Positions 1 to 7,483 of a stretch of 23,878 nt of DNA are shown here, in pieces. The notes beneath the pieces were generated by a model. The model saw only the letters and a list, made by a program, of their open reading frames with translations, searched no databases and was not told where the DNA came from. Position numbers and translations under genes: made by a program. Numbering within the stretch: the first letter of the stretch is position 1; each line of letters begins with the position of its first letter. Source of the DNA: CAYLLT01 sp964591605 (lineage in GTDB: Bacteria; Planctomycetota; Phycisphaerae; UBA1845; PWPN01); the NCBI GenBank assembly GCA_964591605.1, contig CAZQEN010000080.1, positions 1 to 23,878 of the forward strand, written 5' to 3'.

Positions 1-127
1 TGAATACAGAGGTGGCCCCTGACTGATACCTCACGACGGGCGACGAGGCTCGAACTCGCAGCATTCAGTGTGGAAGCCGCACCAAAGGACCAGGTGAGAT
101 GCTCAGAAACCCTCGGGTGTTCGACAG

Positions 128-1321
128 CTAGGAGGAGCGGTAGACGCCGAAATCGCGGACGGCCTGGACTGCCACCCGGAGCGATTCCGCGGGCGTTTCC
201 GGGGCCGGGGACATGGCCGTGTGCAGGATGAACCCTCCGCCGGGGCCGGCGTCGGTGATGGCCTGGCGGACGGCCTCGCGGATGGTCTCCGGCGTTCCCC
301 ACTGCAGCAGATAAACCGGATCGAGGCCGCCCATGAGCGACACGCGATCTCCGTACTTTGTCTTCACTTCGCGAAGCACCACGTCGCCCATATCCGGAGG
401 CTGGAGACCGGCGATGACGTCTACGCCCGCCTCGATCAGCAGCGGAATGGTGTGCATCATCCTGCCTGCGTCGTAGCAGATGTAGACGGCGCCGTACTCG
501 TGAGCGAGGGCGGCCGTTCCGGCGATCAGGGGCAGGAAAATGTCGGTGAATGTCCTGGGCGACCAGCCGACGGAGAGGCCGCACTGGAACCAACTGTCGA
601 ACACGACCCGGCACCCGCGATCGAGCATCGCCCGCAGGTTGCGCAGGTGGGACTCCTGCATGATCCCGCAGGCGTCCCGCAACAGCTCGGGCTGCTCGAT
701 CGAAAAGATCAGACGATCTTCGACATCCAGCACGTCCAGGCCCCAGCCGCCGGCGTGCGTACAGTCGTATGCGGCCACGACGGCCCGATCGCCGACCTCG
801 GCCAGCACCAGCGGGATGTCGGCGAGCAGGTCGCGCCGCGGCGGCGCGTAGAGGTAGCGCAGCGCGGCGAGATCGTCGCGGCTTTTGACCAGCGGCTCGA
901 CCCGGTGCGGATTGGGCCCATCCCCATATCCACAGTTCGGCCGCGCCCACTGGATCACGTCGTGGAGCGTTCCGGCAGGCGTTCGAAATGTGCGGCGGTA
1001 CCATACCTGCTCGGGGGTGTTTTCGATCTGGATATCGACCTGCACTTCCGGCAGATCGCCGTAGAACCCGTTCACGGTGTGGCTGAAACCCCCGCCGGGC
1101 GCATAGCAGTAGTCGTTGCTGATCGGCTGCCAGATATACTGTGCGTAGTTGATGATGCAGTCGAAGCCGAACTCTTCGGCATGGGCGAGCTGGTGCCGGG
1201 GACAGGTGCAGCCCGAGTGGTAGCGCACCCAGCGGACGTTGTCGGGGAAGCAGGGGATGCGGTCGGGTATGCCGCGACGAAGCGCGGTCATGATGCGCTC
1301 ACGGGGAGTCATGCTGGCCAT
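128..1321 (-). CDS. UroD/MtaA-superfamily protein (not classical HemE)
   Basis: A 397-residue protein of the uroporphyrinogen-decarboxylase superfamily, a TIM-barrel fold that includes HemE and the corrinoid methyltransferases MtaA and CmuA. What I see: an N-terminal MTPRERIMTALRRGIPDRIP, the typical start of non-HemE members, then 'GVDVIAGLQPPDMGD' and 'YGDRVSLMGGLDP' near the C-terminus, which match the conserved end of the barrel. The reading frame stays open far upstream, but that part is antisense to the aminotransferase gene, so the start is placed at ATG 1321, with an AGGA about 9 bases before it; ATG 1312 is an alternative. It follows the aminotransferase after 26 bases, so the two are probably co-transcribed. 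Planctomycetes carry many such paralogues, mostly of unknown substrate. A haem role is unlikely from the context. The superfamily call is firm, the reaction unknown. Confidence 0.85.
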   Translation of the reverse strand: MASMTPRERIMTALRRGIPDRIPCFPDNVRWVRYHSGCTCPRHQLAHAEEFGFDCIINYAQYIWQPISNDYCYAPGGGFSHTVNGFYGDLPEVQVDIQIENTPEQVWYRRTFRTPAGTLHDVIQWARPNCGYGDGPNPHRVEPLVKSRDDLAALRYLYAPPRRDLLADIPLVLAEVGDRAVVAAYDCTHAGGWGLDVLDVEDRLIFSIEQPELLRDACGIMQESHLRNLRAMLDRGCRVVFDSWFQCGLSVGWSPRTFTDIFLPLIAGTAALAHEYGAVYICYDAGRMMHTIPLLIEAGVDVIAGLQPPDMGDVVLREVKTKYGDRVSLMGGLDPVYLLQWGTPETIREAVRQAITDAGPGGGFILHTAMSPAPETPAESLRVAVQAVRDFGVYRSS

Positions 1322-1347
1322 GTCTGCTGATCCTGGATGCTCTGGGG

Positions 1348-2574
1348 CTAACCGCCAAAGTACCGAAGCGTCTTGCGCAGCGCGTCGCACTGCCGGTCCT
1401 GGTCGGCCTTTCCCGCCTGGTTCGTGGTGAACTGCATGATCCTGGGCTGGACCCGCTCGGCATTGGGGCACTGACCGGAGGCGACGTTGAACGAGCCCTG
1501 ATAGTGCGGGCAGGCCGTCGGGCAGCTCTTCCCGTAGAACTGCATCTGATGGATGAACGGTTCGTTGTAGAGCAGGCTCCAGGCGGCGTAGATGCCGTCG
1601 CCGCCGTTCTCTACGTACGTCGAACGGAAGTCCTTCCAGGCAATGCCCTTGCTGCCCCCCTCGAAGCGGACGGCATATGTCCAATAGGAGTTCACGCAGT
1701 GTTCGGGCACGTGCTGCGGTCGCAGCATCCACGAGTCGCCGATCGTCTCCGTGTACCGGCGGGCCATCTCCTTGCGCATGTTGACGAAATAGTCGACGCG
1801 TTCGAGCTGGGCGAGCCCGACCGCGGCCGCCACTTCGGGCATGCGGTACTGCCAGCCGAACTGATCGTGGCGCTTGAAATCGGGGTCCTGGAACATGTCC
1901 TTGGTGAGGCGCACGCGGCCGTCGCCCGCGCCGATGGTGCGAAAGCCCAGGCAACAGAACTTGCGCACCGCGATCGCGAGCTCCTCGTCGTTGGTGATGT
2001 CGATGCCGCCGTCGCCCGTCGAGAGGTGCTTGGAGTTCTCGAAACTGAAGCTGGCCACGTCGCCCATGGTCCCGACGAGACGTCCCTTGTATTCGCCGAG
2101 CACGCACTGGGCACAGTCCTCGATGATCCGCAGGTTGTGCTTGCGGGCCAGCTCGAGGATCGGGTCCATGTCGGGGCACAGGCCGTAGAGGGCGACCGGC
2201 ATGATCGCCTTTGTGCGCGGCGTGATCTTGCGCGCGACATCCGCCGGATCCATCTCAAATGTCTCAGGGTCGATGTCGGCGAAGACGGGGACGGCATTCT
2301 GAAAGAGCACCACCGACGCGCACGAGATGACGGTCAGGGCCGGCACGATGACCTCGTCCCCCGGCCCGACCCCAAACGCGGCCAGCGCCGCGTGCAGCGT
2401 GGAGGTCCCTGAGTTGAACGTGATGGCATACCGGACCCCGAAACGACGGGCGAAGGCGGCCTCGAGGCGCTGGCACATGTTGCCGCTGGTGGAGCTGCCG
2501 AAGCCGGATTCGAGGACTTCTCTGACGTATTCGAGTTCGCGCCCGCTGAACCGCCACGCCATGCTGCTGCCCAT
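1348..2574 (-). CDS. DegT/DnrJ/EryC1/StrS-family PLP aminotransferase
   Basis: A 408-residue fold-type-I PLP enzyme of the DegT/DnrJ/EryC1/StrS family, which aminates keto-sugars in sugar-nucleotide or cyclitol pathways. Visible: the cofactor phosphate-binding stretch 'TFNSGTSTLHAAL' (about 52-64), 'IIEDCAQ' with Asp153 expected to hold the pyridine nitrogen, and 'SFENSKHLSTGDGG' with Lys182 in the Schiff-base position. Length is normal for the family. The start is set at ATG 2574 because a perfect AGGAGG (2583-2588) lies 8 bases upstream; a longer frame beginning at 2625 would run into the operator region. It leads a two-gene unit with the UroD-like gene and is divergent from the GntR-type regulator, so it is probably a target of that regulator. 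Its partner is not a sugar-nucleotide gene, so the substrate cannot be inferred. Confidence 0.92.
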   Translation of the reverse strand: MGSSMAWRFSGRELEYVREVLESGFGSSTSGNMCQRLEAAFARRFGVRYAITFNSGTSTLHAALAAFGVGPGDEVIVPALTVISCASVVLFQNAVPVFADIDPETFEMDPADVARKITPRTKAIMPVALYGLCPDMDPILELARKHNLRIIEDCAQCVLGEYKGRLVGTMGDVASFSFENSKHLSTGDGGIDITNDEELAIAVRKFCCLGFRTIGAGDGRVRLTKDMFQDPDFKRHDQFGWQYRMPEVAAAVGLAQLERVDYFVNMRKEMARRYTETIGDSWMLRPQHVPEHCVNSYWTYAVRFEGGSKGIAWKDFRSTYVENGGDGIYAAWSLLYNEPFIHQMQFYGKSCPTACPHYQGSFNVASGQCPNAERVQPRIMQFTTNQAGKADQDRQCDALRKTLRYFGG

Positions 2575-2582
2575 GATGGATT

Positions 2583-2588
2583 CCTCCT
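2583..2588 (-). promoter_or_regulatory. Shine-Dalgarno site of the aminotransferase gene
   Basis: A perfect AGGAGG on the minus strand, 8 bases before ATG 2574. It decides the start of the DegT-family gene against the longer upstream frame. Confidence 0.75.
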
Positions 2589-2625
2589 GGAGACCGGGAA
2601 TCGGCCTTGACGGCCGAATAATCAC

Positions 2626-2646
2626 ATGATATAGAGCATCATATCA
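2626..2646. promoter_or_regulatory. Candidate operator in the divergent promoter region
   Basis: The 103-base gap between the divergent aminotransferase and regulator genes holds an AT-rich island in otherwise GC-rich DNA. Within it are two overlapping inverted repeats: ATGAT-N7-ATCAT (2626-2642) and TGATAT-N8-ATATCA (2627-2646). Size and position fit a binding site for a dimeric GntR-type regulator, here most simply the adjacent gene product controlling itself and the divergent pair. The palindrome is seen directly; the operator role is inference. Confidence 0.45.
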
Positions 2647-2677
2647 ATTTCAAGTGAGCCCGTTTCGGAAGTGATTC

Positions 2678-3775
2678 GTGCCGCATCAGCGTGAAATCGA
2701 CCGCAACTCCCCGGTGCCGCTGTTCTTTCAGCTTGCGGAACGGCTGAAGGTGCGTCTGGGCGGGGGCGGCTACCGCGCGGGCGACCGGTTTCTGACGGTG
2801 CGCGAGGTGGTGGGCGAATACGGGGTCAGTTTCGTGACCGCGCAGCGGGCCCTGGCCCGTCTGGCCCAGGAGCGGCTGGTGGTTTCGCAGCGCGGCCGGG
2901 GGACCATCGTGGTCCGCGCCCAGACGGCGGGGACGCGCCGCCGGTCGCGGGCCGTGCAGAACCGCACCCGCCGCATCCTGGTGCTCTGGCCCACGCATCG
3001 GCCCGTGGCGCCCTCGTTGAATCAGAACATCTCCTCGATTCTGGATGGCCTGCGGACCGCCCTGCCCGGTTCGTCGATCGGCATCGAGTTTCCGGATGAG
3101 CTGCTCCTGGAAACCGAGCGGGACAGCTATCTGTCGGACCTGCTCGACGACGGCGGCTACGCGGGATTCTGCCTGCTGACCGCGCCCGTCGAGGTGAAGC
3201 GGTTCTTCCAGCGGCAGCGCCGGCCGGTCGTCGTTCTGGGCCACGTCGAAGATGGAATCGAACTGAGCTACGTCTCCAGCGACGAGGAGGCTGCACACTA
3301 CGAGCTGACCCGGCGCCTTCTGGCGCAGGGTCATCAGCGGATCGCCCAGGTCATCGGCACGCCGCGCGTAGCAGGACACGAGGACCGGCTGAGGGGTCAT
3401 CGCCGCGCCCTGACTGAGGCCGGGCTCAGGTCGCAGGCTCGGCGGAGCGACCTGGAATTGACGGTGCCCTTCGATCGCGATCGGGCGGTCGCCCACGCAC
3501 AGCACCTGCTGCGTTCGCCCAGCCCCCCCACCGCGATCGTCTGCACCGGATCGGTGATGGCCGGCTGGCTGCACACGGTGGTCGGCCGCCGTGCCCACAT
3601 CGCCTACGACGTGATCAGCGAAGCCCAGGAACCGCTCCTGCCCGGCTGCACCGTTCTCGTGTGGCCGGGGTACGAATTCGGGTACAGCGCGGGCAAACTG
3701 CTGCTGGACCAGATCGAGGGTCGGATGGAAGTACAGCATCGCGTGCTGAACCACGTGTCCATCCGCGAGGGCTGA
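2678..3775 (+). CDS. GntR-type transcriptional regulator with LacI/PBP1-like sensor domain
   Basis: A 365-residue repressor-type regulator of the AraR-like architecture. Residues 12-80 form a GntR winged helix-turn-helix: 'VPLFFQLAERLKVRL', then 'FLTVREVVGEYGVSFVTAQR' and the wing 'RGRGTIVV'. Residues from about 105 to 360 resemble the LacI periplasmic-binding-protein-like effector domain, with 'YELTRRLLAQGHQRIAQVIG' and 'PPTAIVCTGSVMAG' in the usual order. Start is GTG 2678, because an in-frame TGA lies just upstream and no earlier start is possible; a weak GGAAG precedes it. Thirteen bases separate it from the symporter/FGE chimera, so it probably heads a rightward operon and also controls the divergent pair. 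The ligand is likely a sugar or sugar derivative, by family analogy only. Confidence 0.9.
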   Translation: MPHQREIDRNSPVPLFFQLAERLKVRLGGGGYRAGDRFLTVREVVGEYGVSFVTAQRALARLAQERLVVSQRGRGTIVVRAQTAGTRRRSRAVQNRTRRILVLWPTHRPVAPSLNQNISSILDGLRTALPGSSIGIEFPDELLLETERDSYLSDLLDDGGYAGFCLLTAPVEVKRFFQRQRRPVVVLGHVEDGIELSYVSSDEEAAHYELTRRLLAQGHQRIAQVIGTPRVAGHEDRLRGHRRALTEAGLRSQARRSDLELTVPFDRDRAVAHAQHLLRSPSPPTAIVCTGSVMAGWLHTVVGRRAHIAYDVISEAQEPLLPGCTVLVWPGYEFGYSAGKLLLDQIEGRMEVQHRVLNHVSIREG

Positions 3776-3788
3776 AGCCGGAGAGGAT

Positions 3789-4685
3789 ATGACGCTGCTG
3801 TGTCCGCCCATTCTGATCGCCCAGTCGGGTCTCGGCCTGATCGACTACGCCGTACTGGTCGCGTATCTGGCGGCCACGATGCTGATCGGGAGCTGGCTGT
3901 GCCGCGGCCAGAACACCCTCAGTGACTACTTCCTGGCCGGACGCAGCACGCACTGGCTTGTGGCCTGCGTCTCCATCATCGCCACCGACATCAGCGCGCT
4001 GAGTTACATGGGCGTGCCGGGCTGGATCTATGAGAAGGACCTCAAGTACAGCGTCGGTGCGCTCCTGTATCCGTTCGTCATGGTCGTAGTCGTGGTGATC
4101 TTCGTGCCGGTTTTCTTCCGGCTGAAGGTGTTCACCGTCTATGAGTATCTGGAGACCCGTTTTCATCCGGCGGCACGAACGCTGACGGCCATCCTGTTCA
4201 TGTTCCAGCGCGGCGTGCTGCTGGCCGGGGCGATTTACATCCCGGCGGTGGCTCTCTCGACCTTCACCGGCCGGCCGTACCGACTGGTCCGCGACGCGGA
4301 GTATGAGAAGGCCGCCCGCGGCGGGCTGGCCGGCAGACGCTTCCCGTGGGGCGACGAATCACCCGAGGGCCGGGCCGACTGCAACAACATGAATGGTTCG
4401 CCGCGGCCGGTGGGCTCATTCCCGCCCAACGGATACGGGCTGCACGATATGGCGGGCTCGATGTGGAGCTGGTGCGAGGAGTGCTACGAGCAGATCGTGC
4501 GGGAGGACCGCGCCAGGATGTGCTACGACGACACGCTCATCAAGGACGTGCGGCTCAACCCGATCTGCCGCGGCGGCTCGTTCAAGACCGCCGATATGAC
4601 AGTCCTGCACTGCGCCTATCGCCATGAAGACCCGACCGACGGGCGGTTTGACTGCATCGGTCTGAGGGTCGCCATGAATGGATAA
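3789..4685 (+). CDS. In-frame chimera: N-terminal sodium:solute symporter fragment + C-terminal FGE/SUMF1 fragment
   Basis: The 298-residue open frame joins two unrelated partial proteins. Residues 1 to about 160 are the start of a sodium:solute symporter (SSS): a first hydrophobic helix, 'TLSDYFLAGRSTHWLVACVS', further membrane segments, and 'FTVYEYLETRFHPAARTL'. It then stops where an intact member has about 350 more residues. From about 161 the sequence is the second half of an FGE-sulfatase/SUMF1 domain: 'EYEKAARGGLAGRRFPWGDE', 'GYGLHDMAGSMWSWCEE', 'CRGGSF' and 'GLRVAMN'. The join is at TFTG/RPYRL (4266-4280), where both families commonly carry a Thr-Gly. A transporter this short should not work, and the FGE half lacks its N-terminal half and the catalytic Cys pair. 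It sits between the regulator (13 bases) and the PhyH gene (30 bases), where an intact symporter would be expected. Read as a deletion product or assembly join. Confidence 0.85.
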   Translation: MTLLCPPILIAQSGLGLIDYAVLVAYLAATMLIGSWLCRGQNTLSDYFLAGRSTHWLVACVSIIATDISALSYMGVPGWIYEKDLKYSVGALLYPFVMVVVVVIFVPVFFRLKVFTVYEYLETRFHPAARTLTAILFMFQRGVLLAGAIYIPAVALSTFTGRPYRLVRDAEYEKAARGGLAGRRFPWGDESPEGRADCNNMNGSPRPVGSFPPNGYGLHDMAGSMWSWCEECYEQIVREDRARMCYDDTLIKDVRLNPICRGGSFKTADMTVLHCAYRHEDPTDGRFDCIGLRVAMNG

Positions 4686-4715
4686 ACCGCCTGCACTTTT
4701 TACGGAGGCATTCTC

Positions 4716-5480
4716 ATGAATCCCGCCGAATTCACGCTCTTGCGAGGGGCTTTCGAAGCCAATGGTTTTGTGCACGTGCGTTCGTTCCTGTCCGAGCTTG
4801 AGCTTGCGGAGGTTCGCGAGAATGTTCAGCGGTATCAGAACGAAGTTGTCCCGCGCCTGGAAGGATACCGCGTTCTGTACGATGTTGCCGACGGCCAGCG
4901 ATTCATCAAGCAGATGTCGGAGATGGACAAGGCGGATGGGTTCTTTGCCGAACTGCTCGGCGGGGCGAAGGCACGCAGCCTGGCCGAGGCACTGCTGGGC
5001 GAAGAGGCGGTCGCGACGACGCTGGAGTACTTTGACAAAGGCCCGCGGATCGGTAAACCCACGCCGCCCCACCAGGACGGCTACTACTTTTGCCTGACCC
5101 CCAATCATGCCGTCACCATGTGGGTGGCCCTCGATGATTGTGACCTGGAGAACGGCTGCATGTCCTACGTCATCGGCTCGCACCGGCAAGGGGTTATCGT
5201 GCATCAGCCATCCGGCGTGGTGGGCTTCTCGCAAGGCCTGCAGAGCGTCGCCTATGGTCCGGAGGAGCTCTTCGTGGCCACCGGTCGGGCGGGCGACTGT
5301 TTCGCTCACCATTCACTCACGATCCACCTCGCCGGGGCGAACCGCAGCGATCGACACCGCCGCTCGCTCGGGCTCATCTATTACGGAGTCAGCTCGCGTC
5401 GCGATGAGGCCGCTTTCGAGCGCTACCAGGCCAGCCTCCGCGCGCAACGTCAGGACTACCCGGTCGGCGCGGCCCGATGA
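4716..5480 (+). CDS. PhyH (phytanoyl-CoA dioxygenase)-family Fe(II)/2-oxoglutarate oxygenase
   Basis: A 254-residue cytoplasmic non-haem iron oxygenase of the PhyH family, which hydroxylates small molecules using 2-oxoglutarate and O2. The iron triad is present: His119 and Asp121 in 'PPHQDGYYF', and His204 in 'HHSLTIHLAGANRSDRHRRS'. Arg215 or Arg216 is placed to bind 2-oxoglutarate. 'VALDDCDLENGCMSYVIGSH' is the conserved strand between the two motifs. Length is normal, and GGAGG (4704-4708) lies 7 bases before ATG 4716. It follows the chimera by 30 bases and precedes the Gfo/Idh-like gene by 64, in one apparent operon. Bacterial relatives act on ectoine, alkylphosphonates, quaternary amines and other osmolytes, so the substrate is open. 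Catalytic competence looks likely. Confidence 0.9.
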   Translation: MNPAEFTLLRGAFEANGFVHVRSFLSELELAEVRENVQRYQNEVVPRLEGYRVLYDVADGQRFIKQMSEMDKADGFFAELLGGAKARSLAEALLGEEAVATTLEYFDKGPRIGKPTPPHQDGYYFCLTPNHAVTMWVALDDCDLENGCMSYVIGSHRQGVIVHQPSGVVGFSQGLQSVAYGPEELFVATGRAGDCFAHHSLTIHLAGANRSDRHRRSLGLIYYGVSSRRDEAAFERYQASLRAQRQDYPVGAAR

Positions 5481-5544
5481 GGCCCCCGTCCCGCGAAGCA
5501 TATCGCGCGTCGATCCGGTCAGGCTGGACCGGCAGGAGACAACG

Positions 5545-6558
5545 ATGCAGCCGCTCAATCTGGGCATCATCGGTGCGGGCAAGTGGGTGCGCGAAGCCTA
5601 CATCCCGATTCTCAAACACATGCCGCGCGTCCGCGTCGTCGCCGTCGCCGCGAAGACACGGGCCTCGCGGGACTGGGTGCGCGGGGAACTGGGGCCGAGC
5701 GTAACGCTCCACAGCGAGTTCGAGGATCTCATCGCACAGCCAGGCGTGGACGCAGTGGCCATCGCCCTTCCCAACCGGTTGCATGCCGACGCCATCCGGA
5801 CGGCGGCCGCGGCCGGCAAACACGTGCTCTTCGAGCCACCGCTGGGGCTGAATGCCGCGGACATGAGCCGGGCGCTGCGCGCCCTGCGGGAATCCGGCCG
5901 CGTCGCCCAGGCGGACCTGGAATTGCGCTGCCTGCCGGTCGTCGACCTGATCCGCGACCAGCTTGCCGCCGGGACGATCGGTGAGCCGTTGATGTGCCGG
6001 GTCCGGCTCTGGTGTGACTGGGGCTGGGGGGGAGGTGAGTGGGTTTCAGAGGTTGAAGAGCAGGGGTTCTTCCCGTGGCTCGGCTGCTGGTACCTGGACC
6101 TGCTGGATCGGGTCTACGAGGCTCCGGCCATCCGGGCGTGCGTCACGGGCGGCTACGCGATGAACGGGCGGATCATGGATCACGGCCTTGCCGCGCTGGA
6201 ATTCCCCGGCCAGCGGGTCGGCGTCTTCGAGTTCAGCCTCGTCGCAATGGAAGGCACGCAGATTGAACTTCGGGTCGCCGGCACGCGCGGGGAACTCGAG
6301 GCGGATCTCCTGACGGGGTTGTGCCGGTGGCGTGGCCGCCGTCAGGCCTGGCAGGAGGAGCGGCGACCCTGTGCGGAGCCCGTTCATGGCTTCGCGGGCA
6401 TGCGTGAGTCGCTCGAGGACTTCGTCAGCGCCGTGCTCGACGGCCGCCGACCCCGGGCTGATCTCGAGGTGTGCCGGCGCGTCCATCAGGCCGCCTGGGC
6501 CTGCGCCCAATCGGAGCTGCGCAGGAGCGCCATACCCGTTTCCGGCGTGCAATGGTGA
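5545..6558 (+). CDS. Gfo/Idh/MocA-family protein with altered catalytic motifs
   Basis: A 337-residue member of the Gfo/Idh/MocA oxidoreductase family. The Rossmann start 'LGIIGAGKWVREAYIPIL' (6-23) and 'GVDAVAIALPNRLHADAI' are intact, so NAD(P) binding is likely. Two positions normally needed for catalysis differ. The EKP motif after 'GKHVL' reads 'FEPPL', with Pro98 where the catalytic Lys should be. The later G-x-H-x-x-D motif reads 'GCWYLD', with Trp182 in place of His although Asp185 remains. The frame is open further upstream, but ATG 5545 is preceded by AGGAG (5534-5538) at 6 bases and by no homologous sequence, so it is taken as the start. It is the last gene of the rightward unit. 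It may be a non-catalytic or differently working paralogue; a classical sugar dehydrogenase role should not be assumed. Confidence 0.87.
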   Translation: MQPLNLGIIGAGKWVREAYIPILKHMPRVRVVAVAAKTRASRDWVRGELGPSVTLHSEFEDLIAQPGVDAVAIALPNRLHADAIRTAAAAGKHVLFEPPLGLNAADMSRALRALRESGRVAQADLELRCLPVVDLIRDQLAAGTIGEPLMCRVRLWCDWGWGGGEWVSEVEEQGFFPWLGCWYLDLLDRVYEAPAIRACVTGGYAMNGRIMDHGLAALEFPGQRVGVFEFSLVAMEGTQIELRVAGTRGELEADLLTGLCRWRGRRQAWQEERRPCAEPVHGFAGMRESLEDFVSAVLDGRRPRADLEVCRRVHQAAWACAQSELRRSAIPVSGVQW

Positions 6559-6618
6559 TCCGGCTGGCCGCTCGCCACCGGCAGCGTGCGCAGGAAGCTC
6601 TCGGCGCCGGCTCGAGTC

Positions 6619-6644
6619 TTGCCGGTCTCAGCGCCGCCCGGCAA
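6619..6644. terminator. Weak inverted repeat between convergent genes
   Basis: A 7-base perfect inverted repeat, TTGCCGG and CCGGCAA, with a 12-base loop lies in the 135-base gap between the Gfo/Idh-like stop and the convergent Rieske-oxygenase fragment stop. Its position suits a bidirectional terminator, but neither side has a convincing T-tract, so this is only a candidate. Confidence 0.25.
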
Positions 6645-6693
6645 AGCCTCCCGCCGACGCGCGGGGCTGCGGGCAGGTCTTCCGCACATGCTC

Positions 6694-7401
6694 TCAGGCG
6701 ATCTGCACCAGGTACCACGTGATGAACTGCTCAACGAGGTTCTCCATCCGGGTATAGGGACCTGGCCGGTAGAAGCGGCTGTTCACGCCCTTCTGATTGC
6801 CCTCGCAGATCAGCACGTCCTGCTCGATGGTGCGGCGCCACATCCAGGTGAGGTCCTCGACGTTGTAGTCGGCGCCTTCGACGGCATCGCGGTTCACGAG
6901 CCAGGTCTGTTCGACCTCCGTCTGCAGCGGTGAGAGCGGCGTGATCCGCGGCAGCATGGCGTAATCGTTGCATGCCACCAGCCAGTTGAACGGGAAGAAC
7001 TGCGTGGCGGTCACGCCGCCGTCGTACTGCCGGAACTCCCCCATCAGAGGGGCGACGGGCCGGCCGTTGCGGCTCTGGGTCAGAAAACCTTCCCGGATAG
7101 GGATGCGCACCACCTCATGCTGAACACCGGTTGGGCTGCACACCCGGCCTGCCGCGTGGCCCTGGGCCCGGGCCTGCTGTTCCCACATTTCCGCGTACGC
7201 CGCCCGCTCATCCGCCGCACTGGGGGAATCGAACGCCCGCACGTAGGACATGACCTGTCCGAGTTCCGGATGCGCCGGCCCGCAGTGATAGCACTCGGAG
7301 AAGTTCTCCACGACGATCTTCCAGTTCGCCTGCACGACGTGCCGGAGGCGCGCCGCCACTCTGGCCCGCTCGAGCGCGTGCGGCCGGAAGTACGCATCCA
7401 T
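6694..7401 (-). pseudogene. Rieske non-haem iron oxygenase alpha subunit, catalytic domain only (5'-truncated)
   Basis: About 235 residues matching the C-terminal catalytic domain of a ring-hydroxylating/quaternary-amine oxygenase alpha subunit. The mononuclear iron motif is clear in 'NWKIVVENFSECYHCGPAHP' (about 26-45; Glu36-x2-His39-x4-His44). The usual C-terminal Asp segment follows in 'RRTIEQDVLICEGNQKGV'. The CYHC form resembles choline, carnitine and glycine-betaine monooxygenases rather than aromatic dioxygenases. The whole N-terminal Rieske domain (CxH...CxxH) is absent: family-like sequence begins at about 'MDAYFRPHALERA' (7401), and the 70 open codons upstream match nothing I recognise. 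Without the [2Fe-2S] domain the product cannot receive electrons. I read it as a pseudogene fragment, convergent with the Gfo/Idh gene; if transcribed, ATG 7401 is the likely start. Confidence 0.82.
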
Positions 7402-7483
7402 CGTCCGGTTCCTGCCTTCGCTTCTCTGGGGTTCCCGACCTGCCCAGATCAGGAATCCGACGACTGCCTGTGCGGCGCCATGA

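Noticed and set aside
1..127. Downstream terminator for the aminotransferase/UroD unit
   Set aside because: No stem with a T-tract could be found in the first 127 bases.
1322..2179. Upstream extension of the UroD-like frame (about 286 extra codons)
   Set aside because: It overlaps the DegT-family gene on the same strand in another frame and translates to Arg/Gly/His-rich sequence with no motifs.
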